A stretch of DNA of 64,000 nt. Source: Bacteroides eggerthii (lineage in GTDB: Bacteria; Bacteroidota; Bacteroidia; Bacteroidales; Bacteroidaceae). The translations under genes were made by a program, and so were the position numbers. The notes below the pieces were generated by a model, which was not told the origin of the DNA, did no database searches, and saw nothing but the letters and a program-made list of their open reading frames with translations. Shown here piece after piece: positions 18,759 through 28,363 of the stretch; position 1 is the stretch's first letter; every line of letters begins with the position of its first letter. Location: NCBI RefSeq assembly GCF_025146565.1, contig NZ_CP102258.1:4142510-4206509 (forward strand), given 5' to 3'.

Positions 18759-21700
18759 ATGAGCACACCGATACTCAAAAAAATCCATAGCCTCTGCTTA
18801 TGCTTACTTTTCATTCAACCTATATTCGCCCTATCGAATAAAAGTTCCCATAACCTTCTGATCATCAATTCATATAACGAACAAGCCGCATGGAGTAACA
18901 GTATTATCGTGCCCATTATGCAAGAAGTGGGGAAAATGTCGAACACCAGTGCCTATGTGAGCCACTTGCACTCCATTCTTATTAAAAACGACTCCCTTTA
19001 CCAGCATTCCGTAAACACGTTATTCCAACGCTATGAAAACACCAAACCCCACTCTGTCGTACTGATAGGCAACATGGCGTTTACTTTACGTGACAGAATC
19101 AAGGAAGAATGGGGAGATATCCCCATCATTTTGTGTGCCGGACGGGATAGCTACACCTCGCCCCGGTATAACTATCCGGAGTATGAATCGGCAGAAATAC
19201 CGAAAGACTCCATCTTTTCCATCTCAGGGCTCAAAGACAAATATAATTTCACTTTCATACTATGCCCTACTTATTGCAAGGAAACCATTGACATGATGAT
19301 GAAGATACAGCCCGGCATAAAAACATTTATTTTTGCCGCTGACAAACTTTTCATCAACAGGATACACGAAAAAGAGATTAAAAGTTACCTATCATCCAGC
19401 TACCCGAACATTGAGTATAAACGCATCTATCCCAATTCCAACCCTGCAGTACCAAACTTGAGAAAGTATCTGCTGACCAATGAAGACCCTACCGTAGGAA
19501 TGTTATTCGGTTCCTGGTTCTGCGTAAGGGAGAATCTGTTGGGACATCTCATCACAATGTCAACGGAAGATTATCGTTTCATTATGTCGGCCAATAAAGG
19601 AGTTTTTACACTAAGAGAGTCCTTCCTCGCAGAAGGCGGTTTCATCGGAGGATACTTCTACGACAATGATGCCACCATAAAGCACTTGTTGCAATGCCTT
19701 CGTAGTATCATCAACGGAAGAGAAGCGCGAGACATCCCATTCTATACTCCCGAAAAGAGCTATCCCGTTATTGATTATAATGCACTGAAACAACGGGGGA
19801 TGTCAGAAAAGCTTTGCCCACCCAACACCCTATTTATCAACAAACCGCCCACGCTATGGCAACGATATAAGTTACAAATTAGCATCTGCCTGTTGATTCT
19901 TTCAGTACTGGGCATCGTCTCATACATAAAACATAAATTTCAGCAGAAAGAAATCATGTTGTTAAGAAGCCATAACAAGCTTCTTGAGAACATGCCCGTA
20001 TTCTACGTGCAGGAACAGGTAATGTTCAATGAAAATGGTATTCCCGAAAGCATGCGCTACATCAATGCCAACATCTTGTTCAAAGAGTTATTTTGCTCCA
20101 AGCAAAAGCAGGAACAAGTCAATTCAAGCATGTTTCCTCACCAGACGGAAGAGTATTTTATGCAATTTGCCAGAATTGTTTTTCAAGAAAGAAGGTCGAT
20201 TGTATTCACCTACTATTTTGAAGAGCAGAACGCCTTCTATGAGGTAATAATACGTCAAGCCGCTGAGGAAAATCTAATAGACATTTTTGGCGTAAATACC
20301 ACTACCCTACACCAGACACAGGAATTGTTACGAGCCGCCAACAATAAACTGGCATTGGCACTAGACATCGCACATATCATCCCTTGGCATTGGGACCTGC
20401 AGAAGCATGCCATCACCTGTGATGCCAACCGTTCTCCTTTCGAACTTGCCACCGGTGTAAAGGATGAACGAGGAGTACGGATTATCCACGAAGCCGACTA
20501 CTTCAACAACATACACCCTGATGATGCAGAACGGATAAGAGACGACTACCAAGCACTCATCTTAGGCAGAGTAAAGGCACTGAAAGAAGAGTTCCGCACC
20601 GTCATCAAAAAAAATGGCAAAGAATACATCAACTGGGTAGAGGCGCGCGCCGTAGTGGAACAGAGGAATGAACAGGGACATCCTATCTCACTCATCGGAT
20701 CCCTACTTATCATTACCGACCGCAAGCGGAACGAACAGGAACTCATAAATGCCAAAAACCGCGCCGAAGAATCAGACCGGCTGAAGTCAGCTTTCCTTGC
20801 AAACATGAGCCACGAAATACGTACGCCACTCAACGCAATCGTAGGCTTCTCCTCCATACTAGCCACAGCGGAAGAAGAGGAAGAAAAAAGTGAATATATC
20901 AATATTATAGAGAACAACAACCAACTACTTCTGCAACTTATCAGCGACGTATTGGACATTGCCAAAATTGAAGCCAGTTCACTGGACTTCAACTATTCCA
21001 GCCTTGATCTGAATGTTTTAATGAATGAGTTGGAAAGCACCGCCCTTATGCGCATTACCTCTCCGGATGTATGCCTTGAAATGATCCCGGACAGTGACAA
21101 CTGTTGGGTGATTACCGAACGTAACCGCCTGTCTCAAATCATCATCAACTTACTGAACAATGCCATTAAGTTCACACAAAAAGGTAAAATCACCTTCGGT
21201 TACAAACTGCAAAAAGAGAAAATCTATTTTTATGTAACCGATACAGGATGCGGTATTCCGGCAGAAAAACAAGATAAAATTTTTGAACGTTTCATTAAGC
21301 TGAATAACTTTGCGCAGGGAACCGGATTGGGCCTTTCTATATGCAAAAGCATAGTAGATGCCATGGGCGGGGAAATAGGAGTAGACTCCAAAGTAGGAAA
21401 TGGAAGTACTTTCTGGTTTACACTTCCCTACCATACAGGCACCGCAAATGAAAGTACAGACAAGCCCGTTGAACTATCTGAACTCTCCAAAGACAAACAA
21501 ATAACCATACTTATAGCTGAAGATGACGAAAGCAATTACCGGCTCTTTCATTCCATTTTGCAAAAAGATTTTCAACTAATTCATGCACGCGACGGAAAAG
21601 AAGCAGTCGAGCTATATTCCCTTCATCATCCAAACCTCATCCTAATGGATATCAATATGCCCAATATGAACGGATATGAAGCTACTCACCAGATACGAGA

Positions 21701-21869
21701 GTTATCGAAAAGCATACCAATCATCGCAGTTACGGCATACGCCTATGCTTCGGACAAACAAAAAATAATGGAAAGCGGATTCACAGGTTATATGTCCAAA
21801 CCACTCAACGCCCGAAAGCTGCAAGATGAAGTATCAGCCACCCTCAAGAAATGCTTCATTTTTACATAG
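18759..21869 (+). CDS. Membrane hybrid sensor histidine kinase with ABC-binding-protein-like sensor domain, PAS and receiver
   Basis: Signalling protein of 1036 residues. Order: signal peptide; periplasmic domain (about 30-355) resembling substrate-binding proteins (LLIINSYNEQAAWSNSII, VVLIGNMAFTLRD, GMLFGSWFCVRE); transmembrane helix (about 371-388); two PAS-like regions (about 400-660, NWVEARAVVEQRNEQGHPISLIG); HisKA with ANMSHEIRTPLNAI (His near 686); HATPase with NNAIKFTQKGK and GTGLGLSI; C-terminal receiver with LILMDINMPNMNG (Asp near 966). There is no DNA-binding output, so signal must pass to a separate phosphotransfer protein or regulator. It converges on another PAS kinase with only 17 bp between stops. 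Ligand and target are unknown. Confidence 0.92.
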   Translation: MSTPILKKIHSLCLCLLFIQPIFALSNKSSHNLLIINSYNEQAAWSNSIIVPIMQEVGKMSNTSAYVSHLHSILIKNDSLYQHSVNTLFQRYENTKPHSVVLIGNMAFTLRDRIKEEWGDIPIILCAGRDSYTSPRYNYPEYESAEIPKDSIFSISGLKDKYNFTFILCPTYCKETIDMMMKIQPGIKTFIFAADKLFINRIHEKEIKSYLSSSYPNIEYKRIYPNSNPAVPNLRKYLLTNEDPTVGMLFGSWFCVRENLLGHLITMSTEDYRFIMSANKGVFTLRESFLAEGGFIGGYFYDNDATIKHLLQCLRSIINGREARDIPFYTPEKSYPVIDYNALKQRGMSEKLCPPNTLFINKPPTLWQRYKLQISICLLILSVLGIVSYIKHKFQQKEIMLLRSHNKLLENMPVFYVQEQVMFNENGIPESMRYINANILFKELFCSKQKQEQVNSSMFPHQTEEYFMQFARIVFQERRSIVFTYYFEEQNAFYEVIIRQAAEENLIDIFGVNTTTLHQTQELLRAANNKLALALDIAHIIPWHWDLQKHAITCDANRSPFELATGVKDERGVRIIHEADYFNNIHPDDAERIRDDYQALILGRVKALKEEFRTVIKKNGKEYINWVEARAVVEQRNEQGHPISLIGSLLIITDRKRNEQELINAKNRAEESDRLKSAFLANMSHEIRTPLNAIVGFSSILATAEEEEEKSEYINIIENNNQLLLQLISDVLDIAKIEASSLDFNYSSLDLNVLMNELESTALMRITSPDVCLEMIPDSDNCWVITERNRLSQIIINLLNNAIKFTQKGKITFGYKLQKEKIYFYVTDTGCGIPAEKQDKIFERFIKLNNFAQGTGLGLSICKSIVDAMGGEIGVDSKVGNGSTFWFTLPYHTGTANESTDKPVELSELSKDKQITILIAEDDESNYRLFHSILQKDFQLIHARDGKEAVELYSLHHPNLILMDINMPNMNGYEATHQIRELSKSIPIIAVTAYAYASDKQKIMESGFTGYMSKPLNARKLQDEVSATLKKCFIFT

Positions 21870-21886
21870 GTCCGATCACCATAAAT

Positions 21887-23470
21887 TCAGCATAAACAAG
21901 GAAGCCATACATAGAATGTGCTTCCTTTCCCATATTCGGACTCCACCCAAATCTCACCTCCCATCTGATTGACGATGGACTTGCATATAGGTAGTCCCAA
22001 GCCTGTGCCCTGAATGAAAACATTTAACTTCTTGAACCTGTCAAACACTTCCACCAGATTTTTCTCTTCAATACCCAACCCAGTATCTTCCACATAAATC
22101 TGCACGCCGTCATTTTTACGGGCATATCCCATTTTAATATATCCCTGTCCGGTAAACTTAGCAGCATTGGTTATCAGATTACCGATAACCTGCGTCAAAC
22201 GTTCCCGGTCGGTTTTGACCATTAAAGTTTGAAGAGGGTTTTCACAAATAAACTCTACTTCCGGATTACTCACTTTTTCCCTCATCAAGACAGCAAGCTC
22301 ATCGAACATTGCCGAGAAATCAAATTCATCGTTTTTAAAAGACATATTATCCGAATCCAGCATCGATAGGTTCAGCACGTCTTCAAAAAGATTCAGCAAC
22401 AAGTTATTATTAAGACTGATAATACGGTTATATTCATCCCGGTCCGTTTGATTTTCAGCCTCTGCCATGAGCTGTGAAAAACCAATAATCGAATTCAGCG
22501 GCGTCCTGATCTCATGACTCATATTAGCTATAAATTGCGCCTTCAACGTATCTGCCTGCTCCGCCTTGCTCAAAGCATCACGCAATTGCTCCATCATCTG
22601 GTATTGCAAAGTTACATCGTTTCCCACACACACCAACAATTTCTTCCTTTTGAAAGTGAAGGAAAATTTTATGGTTTGCAAATGAGTATGTGTACCCCGG
22701 TCGGGAGAAGTAACAATTTCATGAATCAACATAGGGTCACTCTCTTCACAGGAAGTAGCCGCTACATCATCTTGCCTGTATTTGTCAGCCTCTTCTTTCG
22801 GAAAAATATCGTAATCAGTCTTGCCTATCAACAGTTCTTTGGGCATATTACACATCTGCTCAAACTTTTGATTGATAATATAAAAACGATAATCATCCTC
22901 TATATCCTTAATAAGAATAGCGGATGGTAACTTATGAAAAATGGCTTTCATCATCTGATGCGCTTCCTGCTCATCTTTCATGAGACTTTCCATCATTCTT
23001 TCTTTTTGAATATGCTCCGTTATATCGTAAGAGACGCATACCAACAACTGATTTCCTTCAGAAGTTTCTACATACGATTTAGTCGTTTGCAATATAATCT
23101 TCTCCTCTCCCTGAAAATGCACCATTTCACGCAATGTAAAATCTCCTCTCATGCTCACTGTCGCTTCATCGTCCCTGCGATATTTCTCTGCCTCTTCAAG
23201 TGAGAACAAGTCATAATCTGTTTTCCCTATAACCTCTTGGCGCGATAAATGTTGTATGGAGCAGAAAGCATCATTAACTCTGTAATAGCGAAAACCATTT
23301 GTTACATCCTTTATAAAGATTATTGCCTGCATCTTATCTATCAGATGCTGAGAAAAAGAATTCAAAGAGCGATTGGACTCCAGTAGTTCCATTTTTCTTT
23401 TCAGCACGCTTAGTTCTTTTTTCAATTGCACATTTTCTCTCTCTAAATTCAGTCTTTCCTGTATGTTCAT
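21887..23470 (-). CDS. Soluble PAS-PAS sensor histidine kinase
   Basis: 527 residues with no transmembrane segment, so probably cytoplasmic. Order: short N-terminal coiled coil (about 5-40, LNLERENVQLKKELSVLKRK); two PAS domains (about 45-160 and 180-300) with similar halves (GKTDYDLFSLEEAEKYRRDD and GKTDYDIFPKEEADKYRQDD), suggesting an internal duplication; HisKA with ANMSHEIRTPLNSI (His near 323); HATPase with NLITNAAKFTGQG and GTGLGLPICKSIV. No receiver or output domain is attached. Convergent placement beside the hybrid kinase may mean functional pairing. The stimulus may be a cofactor bound in the PAS domains; none can be named. Confidence 0.92.
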   Translation of the reverse strand: MNIQERLNLERENVQLKKELSVLKRKMELLESNRSLNSFSQHLIDKMQAIIFIKDVTNGFRYYRVNDAFCSIQHLSRQEVIGKTDYDLFSLEEAEKYRRDDEATVSMRGDFTLREMVHFQGEEKIILQTTKSYVETSEGNQLLVCVSYDITEHIQKERMMESLMKDEQEAHQMMKAIFHKLPSAILIKDIEDDYRFYIINQKFEQMCNMPKELLIGKTDYDIFPKEEADKYRQDDVAATSCEESDPMLIHEIVTSPDRGTHTHLQTIKFSFTFKRKKLLVCVGNDVTLQYQMMEQLRDALSKAEQADTLKAQFIANMSHEIRTPLNSIIGFSQLMAEAENQTDRDEYNRIISLNNNLLLNLFEDVLNLSMLDSDNMSFKNDEFDFSAMFDELAVLMREKVSNPEVEFICENPLQTLMVKTDRERLTQVIGNLITNAAKFTGQGYIKMGYARKNDGVQIYVEDTGLGIEEKNLVEVFDRFKKLNVFIQGTGLGLPICKSIVNQMGGEIWVESEYGKGSTFYVWLPCLC

Positions 23471-23600
23471 AGTGGATGTATTAGAACAATGATATACCTA
23501 ATAAATAGTAAAGTTATGAAATAAAATCAATAAATCTGTAATTTCAATACATAAATGACAATATTCCTATTTTTTTCAAAGTTTGAATACAGATTTTGTG

Positions 23601-23608
23601 TAATTTTG
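23601..23608 (+). promoter_or_regulatory. -7 box of the HAD phosphatase gene (TAATTTTG)
   Basis: Exact TAnnTTTG match 22 bp before the ATG at 23630. It rules against the longer frame that opens at 23555. Confidence 0.6.
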
Positions 23609-23629
23609 TGCCCTATACAACAACAAATT

Positions 23630-24361
23630 ATGTTTGAAGTCGCTATTTCCCGTTATCTGAAACACCATGGGCACTCTGACATTCGGTTGAAAGCCGTACT
23701 TTTCGATATGGACGGTGTACTTTTTAACTCCATGCCCTATCATGCCGACGCTTGGCACAAGGTCATGGAACGTCGCGGCCTGCATCTAAGTCGTGAAGAA
23801 GCCTACATGCACGAAGGACGTACCGGAGCAGCAACAATCAATATCGTCTATCAACGCCAGTACGGACAGGATGCCACTCCCGAACTGATAGAAAGTATCT
23901 ATGCAGAAAAAAGCGCAGAATTCAACAAGCATCCCGAGCCTGGACGCATGCCCGGTTCCTGGGAAATATTACAGAAAATAAAAGCAGAAGGATTAACTCC
24001 CATACTGGTAACCGGTTCTGGTCAACACTCTTTACTGGATCGCCTTGCCCACAATTTTCCCGGCATGTTCCAACGTGAACATATGGTGACCGCCTTTGAC
24101 GTAAGATATGGAAAGCCCAACCCTGAGCCCTATCTCATGGGACTGGAAAAGGCCGGGATAAAGGCCAATGAAGCCATCGTCGTTGAAAATGCTCCTATCG
24201 GTGTACAAGCCGGAGTAGCGGCGGGGATATTCACGATTGCCGTCAATACCGGTCCATTGGATGCACAAGTGCTATTAGATGCAGGAGCCAATTTATTATT
24301 TCCATCAATGCAGGCACTCAACGAAAATTGGGAAAAATTACAGCAAGCATTAATCCCATAA
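23630..24361 (+). CDS. HAD-superfamily sugar-phosphatase-like hydrolase (beta-phosphoglucomutase branch)
   Basis: Cytoplasmic hydrolase of 243 residues. HAD motif I is FDMDGVLFNSMPYH near residue 25 (first Asp nucleophile, second Asp acid/base). Motif II is LVTGSG near 126, motif III is the Lys in RYGKPNPEPY near 163, and motif IV is VENAPIGVQAG near 183. A helical cap lies between motifs I and II, as in phosphoglycolate phosphatase and beta-phosphoglucomutase-like enzymes. Substrate is probably a small sugar phosphate but cannot be named. The start at 23630 follows a -7 box. A hairpin terminator lies about 75 bp downstream. Confidence 0.88.
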   Translation: MFEVAISRYLKHHGHSDIRLKAVLFDMDGVLFNSMPYHADAWHKVMERRGLHLSREEAYMHEGRTGAATINIVYQRQYGQDATPELIESIYAEKSAEFNKHPEPGRMPGSWEILQKIKAEGLTPILVTGSGQHSLLDRLAHNFPGMFQREHMVTAFDVRYGKPNPEPYLMGLEKAGIKANEAIVVENAPIGVQAGVAAGIFTIAVNTGPLDAQVLLDAGANLLFPSMQALNENWEKLQQALIP

Positions 24362-24437
24362 AAGTAGCAATCCAACAATCGTAAATGATTTGCTGATCAA
24401 CTTTCTGTAGCCCACAAACAAACAAGGAGCAAATAAT

Positions 24438-24480
24438 AAAGCCCATAGTTATCTATTTGCAAGATAATTACAGGCTTTTC
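24438..24480 (+). terminator. Intrinsic terminator downstream of the HAD gene
   Basis: AAAGCC (24438-24443) and TTATCT (24449-24454) pair with AGATAA (24462-24467) and GGCTTT (24473-24478), giving a two-part stem followed by T residues. Confidence 0.55.
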
Positions 24481-24779
24481 TTTCAGTAATGCCATTGCGA
24501 TCCGAGCAAACCTATAGTATACAATGATATCAAACGCTCTCTACGAAAGACTTTTATAATGCTCCCTTCGGAGAAGGATCTATTATAATTTTTAAAAGAG
24601 GCATCTACGCATAAAGGCAACACCTCCTTTATAGGTCCTGCATTTCTAAATTACCTGCTTCCTTTCAGGTTCTATATATAAATAATGAATATTGGCACAC
24701 TAAGTCAGATGTTGCTTATTCAGCCCCCCATAAATAAACATTTATATAAACATAGATCAGTCACTAATATAATTATATT
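24481..24779. other. Gene-free interval before the GH115 gene end
   Basis: No open frame with coding character on either strand. It contains small stems (CTCC-CTTC-GGAG near 24560; ACCTG/CAGGT near 24653-24675) but no recognised RNA family. It may be untranslated or decayed sequence. Confidence 0.4.
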
Positions 24780-24815
24780 AAAAAATAGGATTCAAGTATA
24801 AAACTCGAATCCTAT
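24780..24815 (-). terminator. Intrinsic terminator after the GH115 gene
   Basis: Leftward, just after the GH115 stop: ATAGGATTC (24785-24793) pairs with GAATCCTAT (24807-24815), followed on the minus strand by a T-rich tract. Confidence 0.65.
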
Positions 24816-24821
24816 AATTTT

Positions 24822-27800
24822 CTATTTATACAAAATAGTAGATAGTGGCTTTTCTTCTATAGTTGTAATGCTGTGTTGCTTGGATGGTGCTCCTAAATAA
24901 CTCGGCCGACTGTTATCCGGATTCACCACAATCTTTTCCAATACAATTTCAGGGTCAACCATATAAACTTTCAGTGTATGGAATCCCGGTTTCTCCACAT
25001 CTATTTCTACATCCAACCAGCGTATATTATCAAATACTTCATTTCTTAAATACATGCCTTTACCGCTTAGGCCCAAAGTACTTTTAGTGGGGAGTGCTTT
25101 CAATACTTTTGATAGAGCAAGGTTTTGGGAATTGTATTCTTCAAAAGTATCGACAAAACCTTTTCGAGCATCCAGTACTATGGGCTTTTTTTCATCTATG
25201 CCTACCGCTATGCGGAGTCCGCGTGCCGGATTGACATCTTGGGTAGGTAAAATACCTAAAGCTACTGTTGTTTTTCCTGCCGAAGGAAGGTATATCTTAT
25301 ATTCCAGACGGGCAGCTTTCTTGTGTGTCAATGTGCTGGACGCCGTCACTGGCGTTATTCCCATGCAGCCTTTGCCTCTACCCAAATCCGGAATAAAGAC
25401 CCAAGCTGCCTGTTTCCCTGAAATGTTGGCATTATAAGCGTGTGCCGGTATGGAGAATTCGGAATGGGCCAGTGTTCCAAAGAACGTCTCTTTGCTATGG
25501 GGGAGTGCTGTGTTGACAATCGTTACTTTTACTTCTGCTTTACTCTTGCCGCATACTATTTCTACATTTCCTTCTACCGTACCTTGTGGTGCTTTGGACC
25601 AGTCAATGGAAACATGCAGGCGATTGTCCTTAGCTGCTTTGCCCTCGGACTCATCTACCTTTATCCACGGTTGGGAGGTGAGAACTGTATATTCAATTTC
25701 TCCTACTCCACGATTGAAAACCTCTATATAATGAGTCTGATTGTTCAGGGCATCGAACACTGGCAATGAAAGCTGTTTTGCCATAAGTGGCCAGGCTGCT
25801 TCGCTGCCTTCCACCGCAACACCGAGACTTGGAGAACCCAGCGGATTCACCATTGACAGTTCAGGTAATTCATTGTCCTTGGGCATATACCATTTCGTAT
25901 AGCCAATATGTTTGTCAGACATCATATGTTTCCATTTTCCGTTGGCTGTTTCATTATTGTAGCGATGACTTAAATGCCAGTCGAGATTGAATAATTCTTT
26001 TGCGCGGTCTGCATAATCATTGGCACTGACACGCCCTTGTTTTGCATATAAACGATTTTTGCCGACTGAAAGATAGATCTCAGCCACTCCGGCAGAGGCT
26101 TTCACCGGATAGAGTACCAATTGATAATAAGCATCTTTGGCTTCTGGTGATAGTTTGTGTTCCAGTTCCTCGGCTTTTACTGTAAGTTCCTTCCATGCGG
26201 CCAACATACGGTCGGCTTCATGGTAATTGACAATGCTGAACACATCGGGAAGTTGCACTTCCGCTTTGCGTAACAAGTTATATTTGGTGTACTTAGATAC
26301 GATATCGGCTATTTCTCCGGCATATTCTTTCCCAAAAATGTGTCGTGCCCAATCTATCATATAATCTTTTGTTTTATCCGCCGGTATAGCGTCGGGATTC
26401 CACGCATAACGCATAATGAAATCGATTGGAAGTTCTTTAGGCTTGATATCACCTACATTGACCACCCAAAGGTCATCGATGCCCGATTGATATGCCAGAT
26501 GGAGCTGTTCGCGTAATTTAGGTATGGTAGTCGTGGTAACCCACCGGTCATTCCATGGACCACCGTTCATGTCTATGTGGTAATACAATCCCATCCCTCC
26601 CTTGCGTTTCTTTTCTTTGTCGGGACCTGTACGCCGAATATACCCCCAGTTGTTATCGCAGAAAAGCAGCATTACATCATCGGGTACTGTAAAACCAGCA
26701 TCATAATACCGTTGCACTTCGGTGAATATAGCCCATAGCTGGGGGATCTCAGACGGTTCTTTTCCATACACCTCTTTTAATACCTGCCGCTGACCTTCTA
26801 TAACTTTTTTCAGTACCTGCATATTAGCCTCATCGCCTTCCTTGCTCATCGCCACGTCTCCATCACCTCTCATACCGATAGTTACGACATTTTCGAAGTT
26901 TTTATTCCGTTCCATACCCTTACGGAAAAAGTTATCAAGCCGTTCTTTGTTTGTCTTATAGTCCCAAGGACCTACTTCTTCTTTTCTTCGGGTGTATTCT
27001 TTATGGGCGCGCATCATTGGTTCATGGTGGGAGGTTCCCATGACAATTCCGTACTCATCGGCCAAAATCGGATTCATCGGATCATCTTCGTTAAATGCAC
27101 TTGCCCACATGGCGGGCCAGAGGTAGTTAGCCTTCAAACGTAACAACAGCTCAAAAAGATGTACATACATCTTGGAGTTGACGCCACCAAATTTTTCGGT
27201 AGCCCAGTTGCCGAAGGAAGGCCACTCGTCATTAATAAAGATGCCCCGGTATTTCACCTTAGGTTCGCCTGATTCGTAATAGCCGGATTTGATATAGGCA
27301 GACTTGCGCTTTTGCACAGGAGCATCTGCCCACCAGTACCATGGGGAGACACCTAATTGCTGTGAAAGTTCATAAATACCATATATGGTGCCTCGTTTAT
27401 CACTGCCGGCAATGACCAGCCCTTGTCGGATGCCGGGACTCGGATTTTCAACAGTTGCTATTACAAAGCTTTCCCATTTCCCTTGCAAGTTCCGAAGCTT
27501 TATCTTGCCGGAAGCGGCGAGAGCATCTATAACCTTGCTTTTTCCTAACGTTCCGATTATGATTTCGTACTTCCCGGAAACGGTATCGGCAGATACATTG
27601 GTTTTTGCACCGGTCACGCGTTCGATGTCTTTGTGTAAATCGTTGATAGCACGAATTACTCCTTTATAATCATGTGAATCGTAACGGATGGTTGCACATT
27701 CCCGGTGGACGTCTACCACAGGAAAATCTTTAATAGCAGTAGCATAGTCATGAACAATAGGAGGGATGACACTCATTGTTTGTTGTGCATTGAGCGACAA

Positions 27801-27851
27801 GTCACATGCAAACAAGAATAGTATCCCTAAACAAAACATCTTTTTTTTCAT
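24822..27851 (-). CDS. GH115 alpha-glucuronidase, secreted
   Basis: Exo-enzyme of 1009 residues removing (4-O-methyl-)alpha-glucuronic acid side chains, known from glucuronoxylan. A signal peptide (about 1-22) is followed by an N-terminal GH20-like domain, then the catalytic barrel with VKYRGIFINDEWPSFGNW near residue 200, LKANYLWPAMWASAFNEDDP near 240 and GMGLYYHIDMNGGPWNDRW near 420. These are landmark GH115 segments, with acidic residues and a GTSHHEPMMRAHKEY loop that line the uronate pocket. C-terminal beta domains bring it to the usual family length. It is the last gene of the leftward fucosidase operon, separated from GH29 by a pseudogene. The HTCS element before GH29 probably controls it. 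Confidence 0.93.
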   Translation of the reverse strand: MKKKMFCLGILFLFACDLSLNAQQTMSVIPPIVHDYATAIKDFPVVDVHRECATIRYDSHDYKGVIRAINDLHKDIERVTGAKTNVSADTVSGKYEIIIGTLGKSKVIDALAASGKIKLRNLQGKWESFVIATVENPSPGIRQGLVIAGSDKRGTIYGIYELSQQLGVSPWYWWADAPVQKRKSAYIKSGYYESGEPKVKYRGIFINDEWPSFGNWATEKFGGVNSKMYVHLFELLLRLKANYLWPAMWASAFNEDDPMNPILADEYGIVMGTSHHEPMMRAHKEYTRRKEEVGPWDYKTNKERLDNFFRKGMERNKNFENVVTIGMRGDGDVAMSKEGDEANMQVLKKVIEGQRQVLKEVYGKEPSEIPQLWAIFTEVQRYYDAGFTVPDDVMLLFCDNNWGYIRRTGPDKEKKRKGGMGLYYHIDMNGGPWNDRWVTTTTIPKLREQLHLAYQSGIDDLWVVNVGDIKPKELPIDFIMRYAWNPDAIPADKTKDYMIDWARHIFGKEYAGEIADIVSKYTKYNLLRKAEVQLPDVFSIVNYHEADRMLAAWKELTVKAEELEHKLSPEAKDAYYQLVLYPVKASAGVAEIYLSVGKNRLYAKQGRVSANDYADRAKELFNLDWHLSHRYNNETANGKWKHMMSDKHIGYTKWYMPKDNELPELSMVNPLGSPSLGVAVEGSEAAWPLMAKQLSLPVFDALNNQTHYIEVFNRGVGEIEYTVLTSQPWIKVDESEGKAAKDNRLHVSIDWSKAPQGTVEGNVEIVCGKSKAEVKVTIVNTALPHSKETFFGTLAHSEFSIPAHAYNANISGKQAAWVFIPDLGRGKGCMGITPVTASSTLTHKKAARLEYKIYLPSAGKTTVALGILPTQDVNPARGLRIAVGIDEKKPIVLDARKGFVDTFEEYNSQNLALSKVLKALPTKSTLGLSGKGMYLRNEVFDNIRWLDVEIDVEKPGFHTLKVYMVDPEIVLEKIVVNPDNSRPSYLGAPSKQHSITTIEEKPLSTILYK

Positions 27852-27914
27852 AAAATTATTTTTTATTTATTGGTAAATTAATACAAACTCAACAAATTGC
27901 AACTATCTATAAAT

Positions 27915-28339
27915 TTAGTAATTAGCAAAGTGAGATTTCAGTTTGTTCTTCTCAGCGCATATCTCATCGCCGTATGCCGTACACAGGGACTTGAGAAACA
28001 CGACAAAGTTGGTAAAAGGATATACCTTTACTCCCACCTTGTGAAACTTAGCGAGCTGTTTGTCTATGTATTTCGCCCGCTGCTCTATCCACTGCCTTTC
28101 CTGCCTATCTTTTATAAGTTCCTTTTTACATTGTCGTATGTAATAGTGAAATTGACGTGCCAGTGTGTCACCGCTCCGCTGAATTTCTAGCTTTCTAAAA
28201 ATTCCGGATCATTATATTTTGTAACATACGGTTTCTCGCCAGAAGTGTTATGTACCATGTCAAGTACATATTTCATTTTCTCTTGATCATTGGTTATTAT
28301 TAATATAACCATAGGAATAACTGACAATATTATTTTCAT
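27915..28339 (-). pseudogene. Frameshifted and truncated N-terminal part of a secreted glycan-active protein
   Basis: A leftward frame of 50 codons opens with ATG at 28339, 24 bp after the GH29 stop, with a hydrophobic leader then MKYVLDMVHNTSGEKPYVTKYND, and stops at 28187. A second frame (28208-27915), shifted relative to the first and lacking an ATG, continues with coding-like sequence (RQWIEQRAKYIDKQLAKF, VGVKVYPFTNFVVF, YGDEICAE) and stops at 27915. The two pieces read like consecutive parts of one N-terminal region of a larger enzyme. I infer a PUL gene reduced to its first 130 or so codons, with at least one frameshift and loss of the 3' part. Family is not identified. An opposite-strand frame here looks like a shadow. 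Confidence 0.5.
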
Positions 28340-28363
28340 ATTATCGTTTGTATAAAAGATGAG

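Noticed and set aside
24481..24779. A small RNA gene in the interval before GH115
   Set aside because: There are a few short stems only, with no promoter box of good quality and no known RNA family pattern.
27897..28190. A 97-codon rightward open frame between GH115 and GH29
   Set aside because: It lies opposite the coding-like minus-strand pseudogene pieces and has a hydrophobic, codon-biased look typical of an antisense shadow.
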